Origin: JANYCG01 sp031386665
GTDB lineage: Bacteria > Pseudomonadota > Gammaproteobacteria > Burkholderiales > Burkholderiaceae_C
Direction: 5' to 3'
Length of the DNA stretch: 38,883 nucleotides
Assembly (NCBI GenBank): GCA_031386665.1
Contig: JANNCN010000175.1
Span: 1 to 38,883 of the forward strand
How positions within the stretch are numbered: position 1 is the first letter of the stretch; every line of letters begins with the position of its first letter. The notes beneath the pieces were generated by a model. That model was not told the DNA's origin, ran no database searches, and worked only from the letters and a program-made list of their open reading frames with translations. Shown one piece after another: positions 24,064 through 32,499 of the stretch. The position numbers and the translations under genes were made by a program.

Positions 24064-24914
24064 TGCGCCCAAGCCCAAGCCCGCGACTTGACCGAAGCCA
24101 AGGTTTCACCCTGATTGAGGTGCTGGTGGCCATCAGCGTGATGGCGGTGATGGCTGTTTTGAGCTGGCGCGGCCTGGACGGTATGACTCAGGCCCAGGCG
24201 CAGTTGCAAACCCGCGCTGACCAGGTGCTGACCCTGCAAGCGGGCTTGAACCAATGGAGCACCGACCTGGATGCCGTGCTGCAGTTGCCGCAAATGGAGC
24301 CTTTGGAATGGGATGGCCGTGCGCTGCGCATGACGCGACGCAGCGCACCGACATTGGGGGCCAACGCAACATCCAACGCCGCAACTCGCACCGCCGCGGC
24401 GGTGGCTGACGAAGCCATGCTGGTGGTGGCCTGGACGCGACGCGACGTGGGCGGTGCGGGAAATGTGGGAAGTGCGATTGGCGGTGGCCAATGGCTGCGC
24501 TGGCAGTCGCCCGCCTTGCGCACCCGTGGCGAGGTCGAGCTTGCGTGGGCAGCGGCTGGCCAATGGGCACAAAACCCGGGTGACGATTTGAAGGCGCGCG
24601 AAGTTCAAATTGCGGCGCTGACCGATTGGCAGGTGTTTTTTTACCGGGGCGACGCTTGGACCAACCCGCTGTCAAGCAGTGGAAACGCGGCACCTGCCGC
24701 TGGGGCACCCTCAGGAACTTTCAGTTCTGGTCCGGCTGCCGCGCTGGCCGCGAATGTCGCCAATGCCTTGGCCAGCGCGGCGAATACCGTCAATCAAGTG
24801 ATTGCCCCAATTCCGGATGGCGTGCGCTTGGTGTTGACCTTGCCGGCGGGACAAGCCATCAGCGGCACCTTGGTCAAAGACTGGGTTCGGCCTACGGTGG
24901 GGGGCGGGAAGTGA
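24063..24914 (+). CDS. gspJ: Type II secretion minor pseudopilin GspJ
   Basis: A 283-residue pseudopilin, about 70 residues longer than usual. Cleavage at QG^FTLIEVLVAI (about 14-22), Glu at +5. The SWRGLDGMTQAQAQLQ segment and the AREVQIAALTDWQVFFY / VRLVLTLP beta elements are family features. The extra length is largely an Ala/Ser/Gly-rich low-complexity stretch (about 205-245) between two late beta strands, plus another Ala-rich piece near 100-118. Start overlaps gspI by one base. Confidence 0.92.
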   Translation: MRPSPSPRLDRSQGFTLIEVLVAISVMAVMAVLSWRGLDGMTQAQAQLQTRADQVLTLQAGLNQWSTDLDAVLQLPQMEPLEWDGRALRMTRRSAPTLGANATSNAATRTAAAVADEAMLVVAWTRRDVGGAGNVGSAIGGGQWLRWQSPALRTRGEVELAWAAAGQWAQNPGDDLKAREVQIAALTDWQVFFYRGDAWTNPLSSSGNAAPAAGAPSGTFSSGPAAALAANVANALASAANTVNQVIAPIPDGVRLVLTLPAGQAISGTLVKDWVRPTVGGGK

Positions 24915-24916
24915 TT

Positions 24917-25021
24917 AACCCCCACGCTTGGGCGATTGTGTGCCCCCACGCTTGCCCACTGCGTGTGGCCGCTGCCCCCCGGAGGGGCGCATTTTTCCTT
25001 GGGGCGGCCCGGCGGAAAAAC
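24917..25021 (+). repeat. GC-rich 85-bp repeat between gspJ and gspK
   Basis: A partial unit (24917-24938) is followed by a full one (24941-25021), same orientation as the other copies: TGCCCCCACGCT start, CCCCCCGGAGGGG hairpin core, CTTGGGGCGGCCC end. It separates gspJ from gspK. Confidence 0.9.
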
Positions 25022-25072
25022 ATTTGCCGCCAGGATGGTGGCCTTTGCCGCGCGTCGGTAGGGCTTGGGCGA

Positions 25073-26038
25073 GTGCGCCAGCGCGGTGCGGCTATTTTGA
25101 TGGCGATGCTGACGGTGACCTTGGTAGCGTCGCTGGCGGCGGCGGCGCTTTGGCAGCAATGGCGCAGCCTGGAGGTCGAAGCCGCCCAGCGGGCACGGGT
25201 TCAGTCGGCGTGGATTCTGGTGGGAGCGCTGGACTGGGCGCGCTTGATTTTGCGTGAAGATGGTCGCAACGGTGGCCCGGACCACTTGGCCGAGCCATGG
25301 GCTGTGCCGCTGGAAGAAGCGCGCCTAGCCACCTTTTTTGCAGCCGACAGCAACGTCACCGAATCGGCAGACGATGTGCAGCAGGCCTTCATGTCAGGGC
25401 AGATCATTGATGCCCAGTCGCGCTTGAACGTGATGAACCTGATCGAAGGCGGCAAACCGTTTGAACCCGTGATGCGTCAATTTGCCAAATTGTTCGATCT
25501 TTTGGGGCTGCCCGAATCGGAACTTGCCCGTTTGGCAGAAAACCTGCGTTTCGCGATGGATGTGAGTGCCGACAACCGCTCTGGCAGCCAGGCTCCGCTG
25601 GTGCCGCAGCGGGTCGAGCAACTGGTGTGGCTGGGCTTGTCGCCTCAAAGTGTGAGCTTGCTGACACCTTTTGTCACCATTTTGCCTATGCGCACCAAAA
25701 TTAACCTGAACACCGCCCCAGCGGAAGTCATTTGTGCCACGGTGGAAACGCTGGACATGGCGGGTGCGCGCCAATTTGTCACAGCCCGCAGTGCGTCGCA
25801 GCTGCGCACTTTAGCCGATGCCAAAAAGATGGCTGGCTCGCGGGCCGAAGAGATTTTGGAGACGCAACATGATGTGGCAACCTCGTTTTTTGACGTGCGC
25901 GGGCGTCTGCGCCTGGACCAAGCTGTGGTTTTGGAGCATTCGCTGGTGCAACGGCTTGGCAGCGACGTGAAGACTCTGTGGCGCGAACGCGTTGCCGAGC
26001 AAGTAAGCGGCCCTGAAATCAGCGGAGCACGGCGCTAA
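25073..26038 (+). CDS. gspK: Type II secretion minor pseudopilin GspK
   Basis: A 321-residue tip pseudopilin. The GTG at 25073 gives MRQRGAAILMAMLTVTLVASLAAAALW, the family's standard start, in which prepilin processing precedes the helix. It contains AWILVGALDWARLILREDG, the LVPQRVEQLVWLGLSPQ segment and the TKINLNTAPAEV motif (INLNTAP is a strong GspK mark). The frame is open back to 24626, including a GTG at 24911 that overlaps the gspJ stop, but a product from there would begin with about 50 residues of translated repeat. The choice of 25073 is inference. Confidence 0.92.
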   Translation: MRQRGAAILMAMLTVTLVASLAAAALWQQWRSLEVEAAQRARVQSAWILVGALDWARLILREDGRNGGPDHLAEPWAVPLEEARLATFFAADSNVTESADDVQQAFMSGQIIDAQSRLNVMNLIEGGKPFEPVMRQFAKLFDLLGLPESELARLAENLRFAMDVSADNRSGSQAPLVPQRVEQLVWLGLSPQSVSLLTPFVTILPMRTKINLNTAPAEVICATVETLDMAGARQFVTARSASQLRTLADAKKMAGSRAEEILETQHDVATSFFDVRGRLRLDQAVVLEHSLVQRLGSDVKTLWRERVAEQVSGPEISGARR

Positions 26039-26083
26039 AAGCGGGGTGGCCGCCTCTCTACAATCGCCCTAGCCGTTTTGACC

Positions 26084-27382
26084 ATGACCCAACTCATCAT
26101 CACCCTTCCCCTAGAGCCACCCCAGGCGAACGTCCAGCTCGACTTCCTGGTGTCTGCTGATCGGCGCAGCGTGACCAGCCAGTCCAGGGCGGCGTTGGCT
26201 TTGATGCCTCAGCCTGCCAATGCCGAAGTGGTGTTGGTGCTGCCAGTGCAGGCCCTGTCATGGCATCAGGTGCAATTGCCACGCGGCTTGTTGGGCAAGA
26301 ATTTTCTGTCTGAAGGGCAGGCGCCCCGTTTGCGGGCAGCGCTTGAAGGGCTGCTTGAAGAGCAACTTCTGGACGAGCCAAGCCAGCTGCACTTTGCCCT
26401 TGCACCCGGCGCTCGGGATGGCGCACCCGTTTGGGTTGCTGCCTGTGACCGAGCTTGGTTGACTGCCTGGCTGCAAGCGCTTGAGGCCACGGGGCATGCC
26501 GTCAGCCGCATCGTGCCCGAACTTTCTTTAGATGACTTATTTGAGGCTGGCCGCTTGGACGATGCCAGCCAACCCTTGCGCACGCTGCACGTGTTGGGCA
26601 CCCCAGAGCGGGCGCATTTGGTGTGCGCAAGCGCAGTCACCGCTGCCGCTCAAACCGAAGAAGCAGTTGGTAAATCTTCCGCTTTGATGGTGCTGCCCCT
26701 GTCGGCAAGCGCTGTTGCTTTGGCCCAGTGGCCCGAGTCTGCAGACATTCTGGCCGAACCTGCCGTCGCTGCTTTGGCGGAAAGTCTTTTCAATCGGCGT
26801 GTCAACCTGCAACAGTCCGCACAACGTTGGCTGAACGCCAGCCAATCTCCCTGGGACCTGGCTCAATTCGATCTGCAAAACAACAGTCGCAGCCGATCCT
26901 GGAAACGGGTCACCAGTATTTGGAAGTCCTTGGTGCAAGCACCGCGCTGGCGGGCCGCGCGATGGGCTGCAGGGGCGCTGGTGCTGGCCAATGTGTTTGG
27001 GCTGAATGCTTGGGCCTGGGCGGAGCGCCAAAGTCTGGAGTCCAAGCGCCTGGCCATCCGGGACGTGCTCACGAGCACCTTTCCTGGGGTCAAGGTTGTG
27101 GTTGACGCGCCTGTGCAAATGGGGCGCGAGTTGGCGCTCTTGAGGCAAGGCGCAGGCACCGCGTCGCCGGGTGATTTCGACAAACTGTTGGCGGCGCTTG
27201 GCTCGCTGGAGCTGGGTTTGGTGCCCACTGGGGTGGACTTCGCAGCCCAAGAATTGCGGGTCAAAGGGCTTGGCTTGTCGGGCACCCAGGCAACCCAGGT
27301 GACTGAGCTTCTCAAGCGCCAGGGGCTGAATGCCAGCTTTGACGCTGATGTGCTGACTCTTAAACCTCAGAACACGCCATGA
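26084..27382 (+). CDS. gspL: Type II secretion inner-membrane protein GspL
   Basis: A 432-residue bitopic protein that links the GspE ATPase to the inner-membrane platform. The N-terminal cytoplasmic actin-like domain covers about 1-280 (LPVQALSWHQVQLPRGLLG, LLEEQLLDEPSQLHFALAPG); one membrane helix lies near WRAARWAAGALVLANVFGLNAWAWA (about 285-310); the periplasmic ferredoxin-like domain forms the C-terminus. Starting at ATG 26084 avoids an upstream TTG. The stop overlaps gspM by four bases. Confidence 0.93.
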   Translation: MTQLIITLPLEPPQANVQLDFLVSADRRSVTSQSRAALALMPQPANAEVVLVLPVQALSWHQVQLPRGLLGKNFLSEGQAPRLRAALEGLLEEQLLDEPSQLHFALAPGARDGAPVWVAACDRAWLTAWLQALEATGHAVSRIVPELSLDDLFEAGRLDDASQPLRTLHVLGTPERAHLVCASAVTAAAQTEEAVGKSSALMVLPLSASAVALAQWPESADILAEPAVAALAESLFNRRVNLQQSAQRWLNASQSPWDLAQFDLQNNSRSRSWKRVTSIWKSLVQAPRWRAARWAAGALVLANVFGLNAWAWAERQSLESKRLAIRDVLTSTFPGVKVVVDAPVQMGRELALLRQGAGTASPGDFDKLLAALGSLELGLVPTGVDFAAQELRVKGLGLSGTQATQVTELLKRQGLNASFDADVLTLKPQNTP

Positions 27383-27960
27383 GCGCGCTGCCTTCCATTC
27401 GCGCCCGCAGCCTGAAGAAGTCGCAAGGCGTTGCCCAAAGTGGTCTGCTGGATCGCCTTCAATTGAGGTCTCGTTGGGACGCCCTGGGCCATCGGGAGCG
27501 TCGCTTGACCGTTGTCGCCATCGTGCTCGTGGCAGGGGCGTTGTTGTGGTGGCTGGCTTTGGCCCCCGCCCTGGCGACTTTGCGGCAAGCCGCAGAGCAG
27601 CACACCCGTTTGGATGCGCAAATGCAAGGGATGCAAACCATGAAAGCTCAGGCCGCTTCCATGGCTGGCTTGCCTAAAATCTCACTCGATGACGCTAAAC
27701 GCACGATGGAAGTTGGGCTGAAGCAATCGCTCGGAGCGAGCGCACAAATGTCATTGGCTGGCAACCGCGTGACGGTGACGCTGAAGGCCGCACCAGCAGA
27801 CGCTTTGGCGCAATGGCTTTTGCAGGCTCGCATCAACGCCCGCGCCCTGCCGGTTGAGGTGCGCTTGGTCAAAGCGGTTGTGACAGCCCCTGCAACGCCA
27901 GTGACGTCAACCGCCGTCAATTGGGACGGCGTCGTGATTCTTAGCCTGCCTGAACGCTGA
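27379..27960 (+). CDS. gspM: Type II secretion protein GspM
   Basis: A 193-residue inner-membrane protein that pairs with GspL. The short cytoplasmic N-terminus contains RDALGHRERR-like residues before one membrane helix (LTVVAIVLVAGALLWWLALAPA, about 38-60), followed by a periplasmic helix (TLRQAAEQHTRLDAQMQGMQTM) and a small ferredoxin-like domain (VTVTLKAAPADALAQWLLQA). The ATG overlaps the gspL stop (ATGA). Confidence 0.92.
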   Translation: MSALPSIRARSLKKSQGVAQSGLLDRLQLRSRWDALGHRERRLTVVAIVLVAGALLWWLALAPALATLRQAAEQHTRLDAQMQGMQTMKAQAASMAGLPKISLDDAKRTMEVGLKQSLGASAQMSLAGNRVTVTLKAAPADALAQWLLQARINARALPVEVRLVKAVVTAPATPVTSTAVNWDGVVILSLPER

Positions 27961-27993
27961 TTGCTGCGTGGCCCTCCTTCGTTTCAATTCACC

Positions 27994-28797
27994 ATGCTCC
28001 GGTCTAATTTGACAAAGCAGCCCACGGGTTTGGGCAGATTGTGGGCTTGGGCTGCCAGTGGCGCTGTGCTCGGCGGTCTGCTGGCCGCCGTGCTGTTTGC
28101 GCCTGCACAGTGGTTGGCAAGTGCCGTCAACCAGGTCAGCCAGGGGCATGTGGTGATGTCGTTGGCGCGAGGCACAGTGTGGACCGGGTCGGCCCAACTG
28201 GTTTTGGCAGGGGGTGACAACAGTGTGGGCAGTGTGGCCTTGCCCGGCCGCCTTGAATGGCGTTTGCGCCCCGGCCTTTCGGGTCTGTCGGTGGACGCGA
28301 CCAGTGCCTGTTGCATGGCCCAGCCGTTGAATCTGAAAATCCGGCCAAATTTGGGGGGTACGCGGGTTGACATCACTGACCACCAAAGCACCTGGCCAGC
28401 AGAGCTTTTGGTGGGTTTGGGCACACCTTGGAACACCATTCGGGCGCAAGGAACGCTGGTTGTTTCTGCGCAGGCGCTGTCATTAGAATGGCAGGCGGGC
28501 AGATTAACGATGGCCGGAAGGTTGCAGGTGGACGCGCAAGACATGGCGTCGCGCCTGTCCACGCTCAAACCCATGGGCAGCTACCGGGTGACCTTTTCTG
28601 GCGGCACGGTGAACCATCTTCAGCTTGAAACGCTGCAAGGAAGTCTTCAATTGAGTGGAACCGGTCAATGGGTGGGTGGGCGCCTGCGTTTTGACGGCCT
28701 GGCCAGCGCCGCACCGGATCGATTGGACGCTTTGTCGAATCTGTTGAACATCATTGGGCGGCGCGATGGCGCGCGCGCCATCATCAAAGTGGGCTAA
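27994..28797 (+). CDS. gspN: Type II secretion protein GspN
   Basis: A 267-residue GspN family protein with one N-terminal membrane helix (LWAWAASGAVLGGLLAAVLFAP, about 16-38) and a periplasmic body containing LARGTVWTGSAQL, LPGRLEWRLRPG and RLRFDGLASAAPDRLDALSNLLNIIGRRDG, family hallmarks. GspN is found only in some type II systems and its role is not settled. The ATG at 27994 is preferred over a TTG at 27961, which directly abuts the gspM stop. Confidence 0.9.
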   Translation: MLRSNLTKQPTGLGRLWAWAASGAVLGGLLAAVLFAPAQWLASAVNQVSQGHVVMSLARGTVWTGSAQLVLAGGDNSVGSVALPGRLEWRLRPGLSGLSVDATSACCMAQPLNLKIRPNLGGTRVDITDHQSTWPAELLVGLGTPWNTIRAQGTLVVSAQALSLEWQAGRLTMAGRLQVDAQDMASRLSTLKPMGSYRVTFSGGTVNHLQLETLQGSLQLSGTGQWVGGRLRFDGLASAAPDRLDALSNLLNIIGRRDGARAIIKVG

Positions 28798-28803
28798 ATC
28801 CGC

Positions 28804-31083
28804 ATGAAACACCGCATGAAACTCTGCATGAATTTTTTAGGCTTCTGTTCGGCGCGAGCCGGCTTGCACCGCAGTCAAATGGGCGGTAACGTGGTCGTGT
28901 CCATGGCGGTGGTTCTTTTGGCGGCTTCCGCTTCGGCGCAACAGGTGCTGCCCATGAACCCACTGCCAGCGCCGCCTCTGAATGTCCCGAATTTGCAAAG
29001 CCAGGTGCAAAACCAGATCCAGGCGCAATTACAGCCTCAAATTCAACCGCAAGGGCCGGTCCAGGCCCAACCGCAAACGCAAATTGGCCCGGTCCGCCGA
29101 GGTGAGCCGATCACCTTGAATTTTGTTGCCGCAGACATTGAATCCGTCGCTCGAACCATGGCCACGATCACCGGGCGCAATGTGGTGGTGGACCCCCGCG
29201 TCAAAGGCATCATGACGTTGACCACCGAGCGCGCCGTGGCACCCGCCGTGGCTTACAACCAGTTTTTGACCACCTTGCGCATGCAAGGCTTCACGGTGGT
29301 CGAGTCGGGTGGGTTGGACAAAGTGGTGCCCGAGGCTGACGCCAAGCTGCAAAGTGCCACGGTCACGGTCGGCGCGGCCACCACCACCGCAGTGGGCAAC
29401 CAGATCATCACGCAAATTTTCAAGCTGAATTACGAATCTGCCAACAACCTGGTGGCGGTGCTTCGGCCTTTGATCAGCCCCAACAACACCATCAATGTCA
29501 ACCCTGGCAACAATTCGCTGGTCATTACCGACTACGCGGACAACTTGCGCCGCTTGGGCCGAATCATCGCCGCAATGGACGTCTCTAACGCGACCGACGT
29601 TGAAATCTTGCCGCTGAAATTTGCCATTGCCTCTGACTTGGCGCCTTTGGTGTTGCGCCTGATTGATGCGCCAGGGGGCGGTGCGGGCGCGGTACCTGGC
29701 CAAGCGGCGGACAGCTCATTCAAAACCACCTTGGTGGCCGAGCCGCGTTCCAATTCCTTGATATTGCGAGCGGCCAACCCAGCCCGCGTGGCATTGGTCA
29801 AGTCTCTGGTTGAAAAGCTGGACCGCCCCACTGACACTGCGGCCAACGGAGCGGCTGGCAACATTTATGTGGTGTACCTGAAGAACGCCGAAGCCACCAA
29901 ACTGGCCGTGACCTTGCGCGCCGCCCTGAGCGGCGAAGCCACCCGCGCCACCACCGCTGCGGCGCCCACACTGGCAGGCGTGGCCAGTGCCGCGAACCAG
30001 GCCTTGGCGCAGTCGGCGCAACCGTCCACTGGGGGGCAAATCCAAGCCGACCCATCGACCAATTCGCTCATCATCACCGCCAGCGAACCCCAGTACCGCC
30101 AGATTCGCGCTGTGATTGACCGGTTGGATGTGCGCCGCGCGCAAGTGTTTGTTGAAAGTCTGATTGCCGAAGTCAATGCCGACAAGGCGGCCGAATTTGG
30201 CATTCAGTGGCAAGGCCCTCTGGGCCAAAATGGTGACGGAAACATTGGACTTTTGGGCACCAATTTTCGAATTGGCGGAGCCAACATTATCTCTTTGGCA
30301 GCGGGTGGCGGCACGGTAGCACCCAGCGCTGGCCTGAACCTTGGCATTGCCAGCAAAACCACGGGTTCAGGCGGTAACGGCATTTACGTGCTTGGGTTTT
30401 TGGCCCGCTATTTGCAGGCGAATGGCGACGGCAACATTTTGTCGACCCCCAATTTGCTGACGCTTGACAACGAAGAAGCCAAAATTGTGATCGGGCAAAA
30501 CGTGCCTTTTGTCACTGGCCAGTTCACCAATGCGGGCGGCAGCGCCAACACGGTCAACCCGTTCCAAACCATTGAGCGAAAAGACGTCGGCCTGACACTC
30601 AAGGTTAAGCCGCAAATCAGCGAAAACGGCACGGTGCGGCTGACGATTTCGCAAGAGGTTTCAACTGTGCAAGCGTCCACCGTCAACTCGGCCAATGGGC
30701 CAACCACCAACAAGCGTTCAATCGACACCAATGTGCTGGTGGCTGATGGTTCGATCGTGGTGTTGGGTGGCCTGCTGTCCGACGAGTACTCAGGCAACCA
30801 GGAAAAGGTGCCCGGCCTCGGTGACATTCCAATTTTTGGCAATTTGTTCAAAGCGGAATCTCGCAGCCGCAAGAAAACTAACCTCATGGTGTTTTTGCGG
30901 CCCGTGGTGGTGCGCGACGCCAGCGCCAGCGACTCGTTGTCGGTGGATCGCTATGACCTGATGCGCAGCACGCAGCAAGCGTCTCAGCCTGAGCCCAGTG
31001 TGATGGTGCCTGTGAATGAGGCACCGGTGATGCCTGAGCTGAAAGTGCGTCCGCCGGGCACCGCACCCGCAATTCAGAAATGA
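28804..31083 (+). CDS. gspD: Type II secretion secretin GspD
   Basis: The 759-residue outer-membrane channel of the system. N-terminal signal peptide ends at ASASAQQ (about 46), which makes a long leader; Met26 or Met34 are possible shorter starts. A glutamine/proline-rich linker (about 50-98) precedes the N0 domain (TLNFVAADIESVARTMATITGRNVVVDPRVKG), then three N1-N3 repeats (TQIFKLNYESANNLVAVLRPL; VEILPLKFAIASDLAPLVLRL; IYVVYLKNAEATKLAVTLRAAL). The secretin domain starts near 430 and includes VPGLGDIPIFGNLF and TNLMVFLRPVVVRD. Unusually, gspD sits late in the operon, just before gspE and gspF. Confidence 0.95.
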   Translation: MKHRMKLCMNFLGFCSARAGLHRSQMGGNVVVSMAVVLLAASASAQQVLPMNPLPAPPLNVPNLQSQVQNQIQAQLQPQIQPQGPVQAQPQTQIGPVRRGEPITLNFVAADIESVARTMATITGRNVVVDPRVKGIMTLTTERAVAPAVAYNQFLTTLRMQGFTVVESGGLDKVVPEADAKLQSATVTVGAATTTAVGNQIITQIFKLNYESANNLVAVLRPLISPNNTINVNPGNNSLVITDYADNLRRLGRIIAAMDVSNATDVEILPLKFAIASDLAPLVLRLIDAPGGGAGAVPGQAADSSFKTTLVAEPRSNSLILRAANPARVALVKSLVEKLDRPTDTAANGAAGNIYVVYLKNAEATKLAVTLRAALSGEATRATTAAAPTLAGVASAANQALAQSAQPSTGGQIQADPSTNSLIITASEPQYRQIRAVIDRLDVRRAQVFVESLIAEVNADKAAEFGIQWQGPLGQNGDGNIGLLGTNFRIGGANIISLAAGGGTVAPSAGLNLGIASKTTGSGGNGIYVLGFLARYLQANGDGNILSTPNLLTLDNEEAKIVIGQNVPFVTGQFTNAGGSANTVNPFQTIERKDVGLTLKVKPQISENGTVRLTISQEVSTVQASTVNSANGPTTNKRSIDTNVLVADGSIVVLGGLLSDEYSGNQEKVPGLGDIPIFGNLFKAESRSRKKTNLMVFLRPVVVRDASASDSLSVDRYDLMRSTQQASQPEPSVMVPVNEAPVMPELKVRPPGTAPAIQK

Positions 31084-31093
31084 TCAATCAGAA

Positions 31094-32488
31094 ATGACCA
31101 CACGCTACCCACTGCCCTACGCGTTCGCGCGAACCCACCAGCTTTTGCTGGAGGAAGAGGGCGGCGAACTGACGCTGTGTTTGCACAGTCAGTCTGCGCC
31201 CTCGGGCGTCAGCGAAGTGGGCCGCAAGTTCGCGCCCAGTCACATTGAGGTGCATGCGGCAGACAGCCTAATTCAGCGCATCAGTGCTGCCTACGCGCAG
31301 GGCGAATCAAGCGCTGCCACGGTGGTCAGTGAAGTCGAAAGCGATGCTGACCTCACCCGCATGATGCAGGACTTGCCCGCCATTGAAGACCTGCTTGAAA
31401 CCGCCGACGACGCGCCCATCATCCGCATGCTCAATGCCTTGTTGACGCAGGCCGCGCGCGATGGTGCCAGTGACATTCACATCGAGCCTTACGAACGGCA
31501 TTCCAGCGTGCGGTTCAGGGTTGACGGTACGCTGCGCGAGGTGGTCAAGCCCAACCGGGCGCTCCACGCCGCGCTGATTTCGCGCCTGAAAATCATGGCC
31601 GAGCTGGATATCTCTGAAAAACGCATGCCCCAAGACGGGCGCATCAGCCTGCGCATCGGCACCCGCGCGGTTGACGTGCGCGTGAGCACACTGCCCAGTG
31701 CGCATGGCGAACGCGCAGTGCTGCGCCTTTTGGATAAATCTGAAAGCAAGCTGAATTTGGAGGCCGTGGGCATGCAAGGCGAAGTGCTGACGCAGCTGCA
31801 AAAGCTGATTGCCCAGCCGCATGGCATTATTTTGGTGACCGGCCCCACGGGTTCTGGCAAAACCACCACACTTTACGCGGCCTTGAGTCGCCTGGACGCT
31901 GCCAGCACCAACATCATGACGGTGGAAGACCCGATTGAATACGAGCTGTCCGGCATCGGGCAAACCCAGGTCAATGCCAAGATCGATCTGACCTTTGCCA
32001 AAGCCTTGCGCGCCATTTTGCGGCAAGACCCCGACATCATCATGATCGGGGAAATCCGCGATTTTGAAACGGCGCAAATCGCTATTCAGGCGTCACTGAC
32101 GGGCCACTTGGTATTGGCCACACTGCACACCAACGACGCGGCCAGTGCCATCACGCGCCTGACGGACATGGGCATTGAGCCGTTTTTGCTCAGTTCGTCC
32201 CTGCTTGGCGTGCTGGCGCAGCGTTTGGTTCGAAAGCTGTGCACCAGTTGCCATGGTGCAGGTTGTGCCCAATGTGGCCAAACCGGCTACCAAGGCCGCA
32301 CGGGCGTGTTTGAGCTGTTGGTCACCAACGACGCAATACGCGCGCAGATTCATGAAAAGGCTGCTGAGGCGGACATTCGTGCATCGGCTATTGCCAGCGG
32401 CATGCACCTGATGCGCGACGACGGCGAGCGGCTGGTGCAACTGGGCGTCACCTCTCGCGAAGAGCTGGTGCGCGTTACCCGCGACTGA
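31094..32488 (+). CDS. gspE: Type II secretion ATPase GspE
   Basis: A 464-residue hexameric ATPase that powers pseudopilus assembly. Walker A GPTGSGKT (250-257), Asp box TVEDPIEYE (276-284), Walker B IIMIGEIRD (315-323), His box TGHLVLATLHTND (336-348). The zinc-binding tetracysteine has a very short loop: Cys383, 386, 391, 394 (CxxC-x4-CxxC), followed by GYQGRTGVFELL. The N-terminal domain that binds GspL is present but compact. Confidence 0.95.
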   Translation: MTTRYPLPYAFARTHQLLLEEEGGELTLCLHSQSAPSGVSEVGRKFAPSHIEVHAADSLIQRISAAYAQGESSAATVVSEVESDADLTRMMQDLPAIEDLLETADDAPIIRMLNALLTQAARDGASDIHIEPYERHSSVRFRVDGTLREVVKPNRALHAALISRLKIMAELDISEKRMPQDGRISLRIGTRAVDVRVSTLPSAHGERAVLRLLDKSESKLNLEAVGMQGEVLTQLQKLIAQPHGIILVTGPTGSGKTTTLYAALSRLDAASTNIMTVEDPIEYELSGIGQTQVNAKIDLTFAKALRAILRQDPDIIMIGEIRDFETAQIAIQASLTGHLVLATLHTNDAASAITRLTDMGIEPFLLSSSLLGVLAQRLVRKLCTSCHGAGCAQCGQTGYQGRTGVFELLVTNDAIRAQIHEKAAEADIRASAIASGMHLMRDDGERLVQLGVTSREELVRVTRD

Positions 32489-32499
32489 CCAGCACCGCG

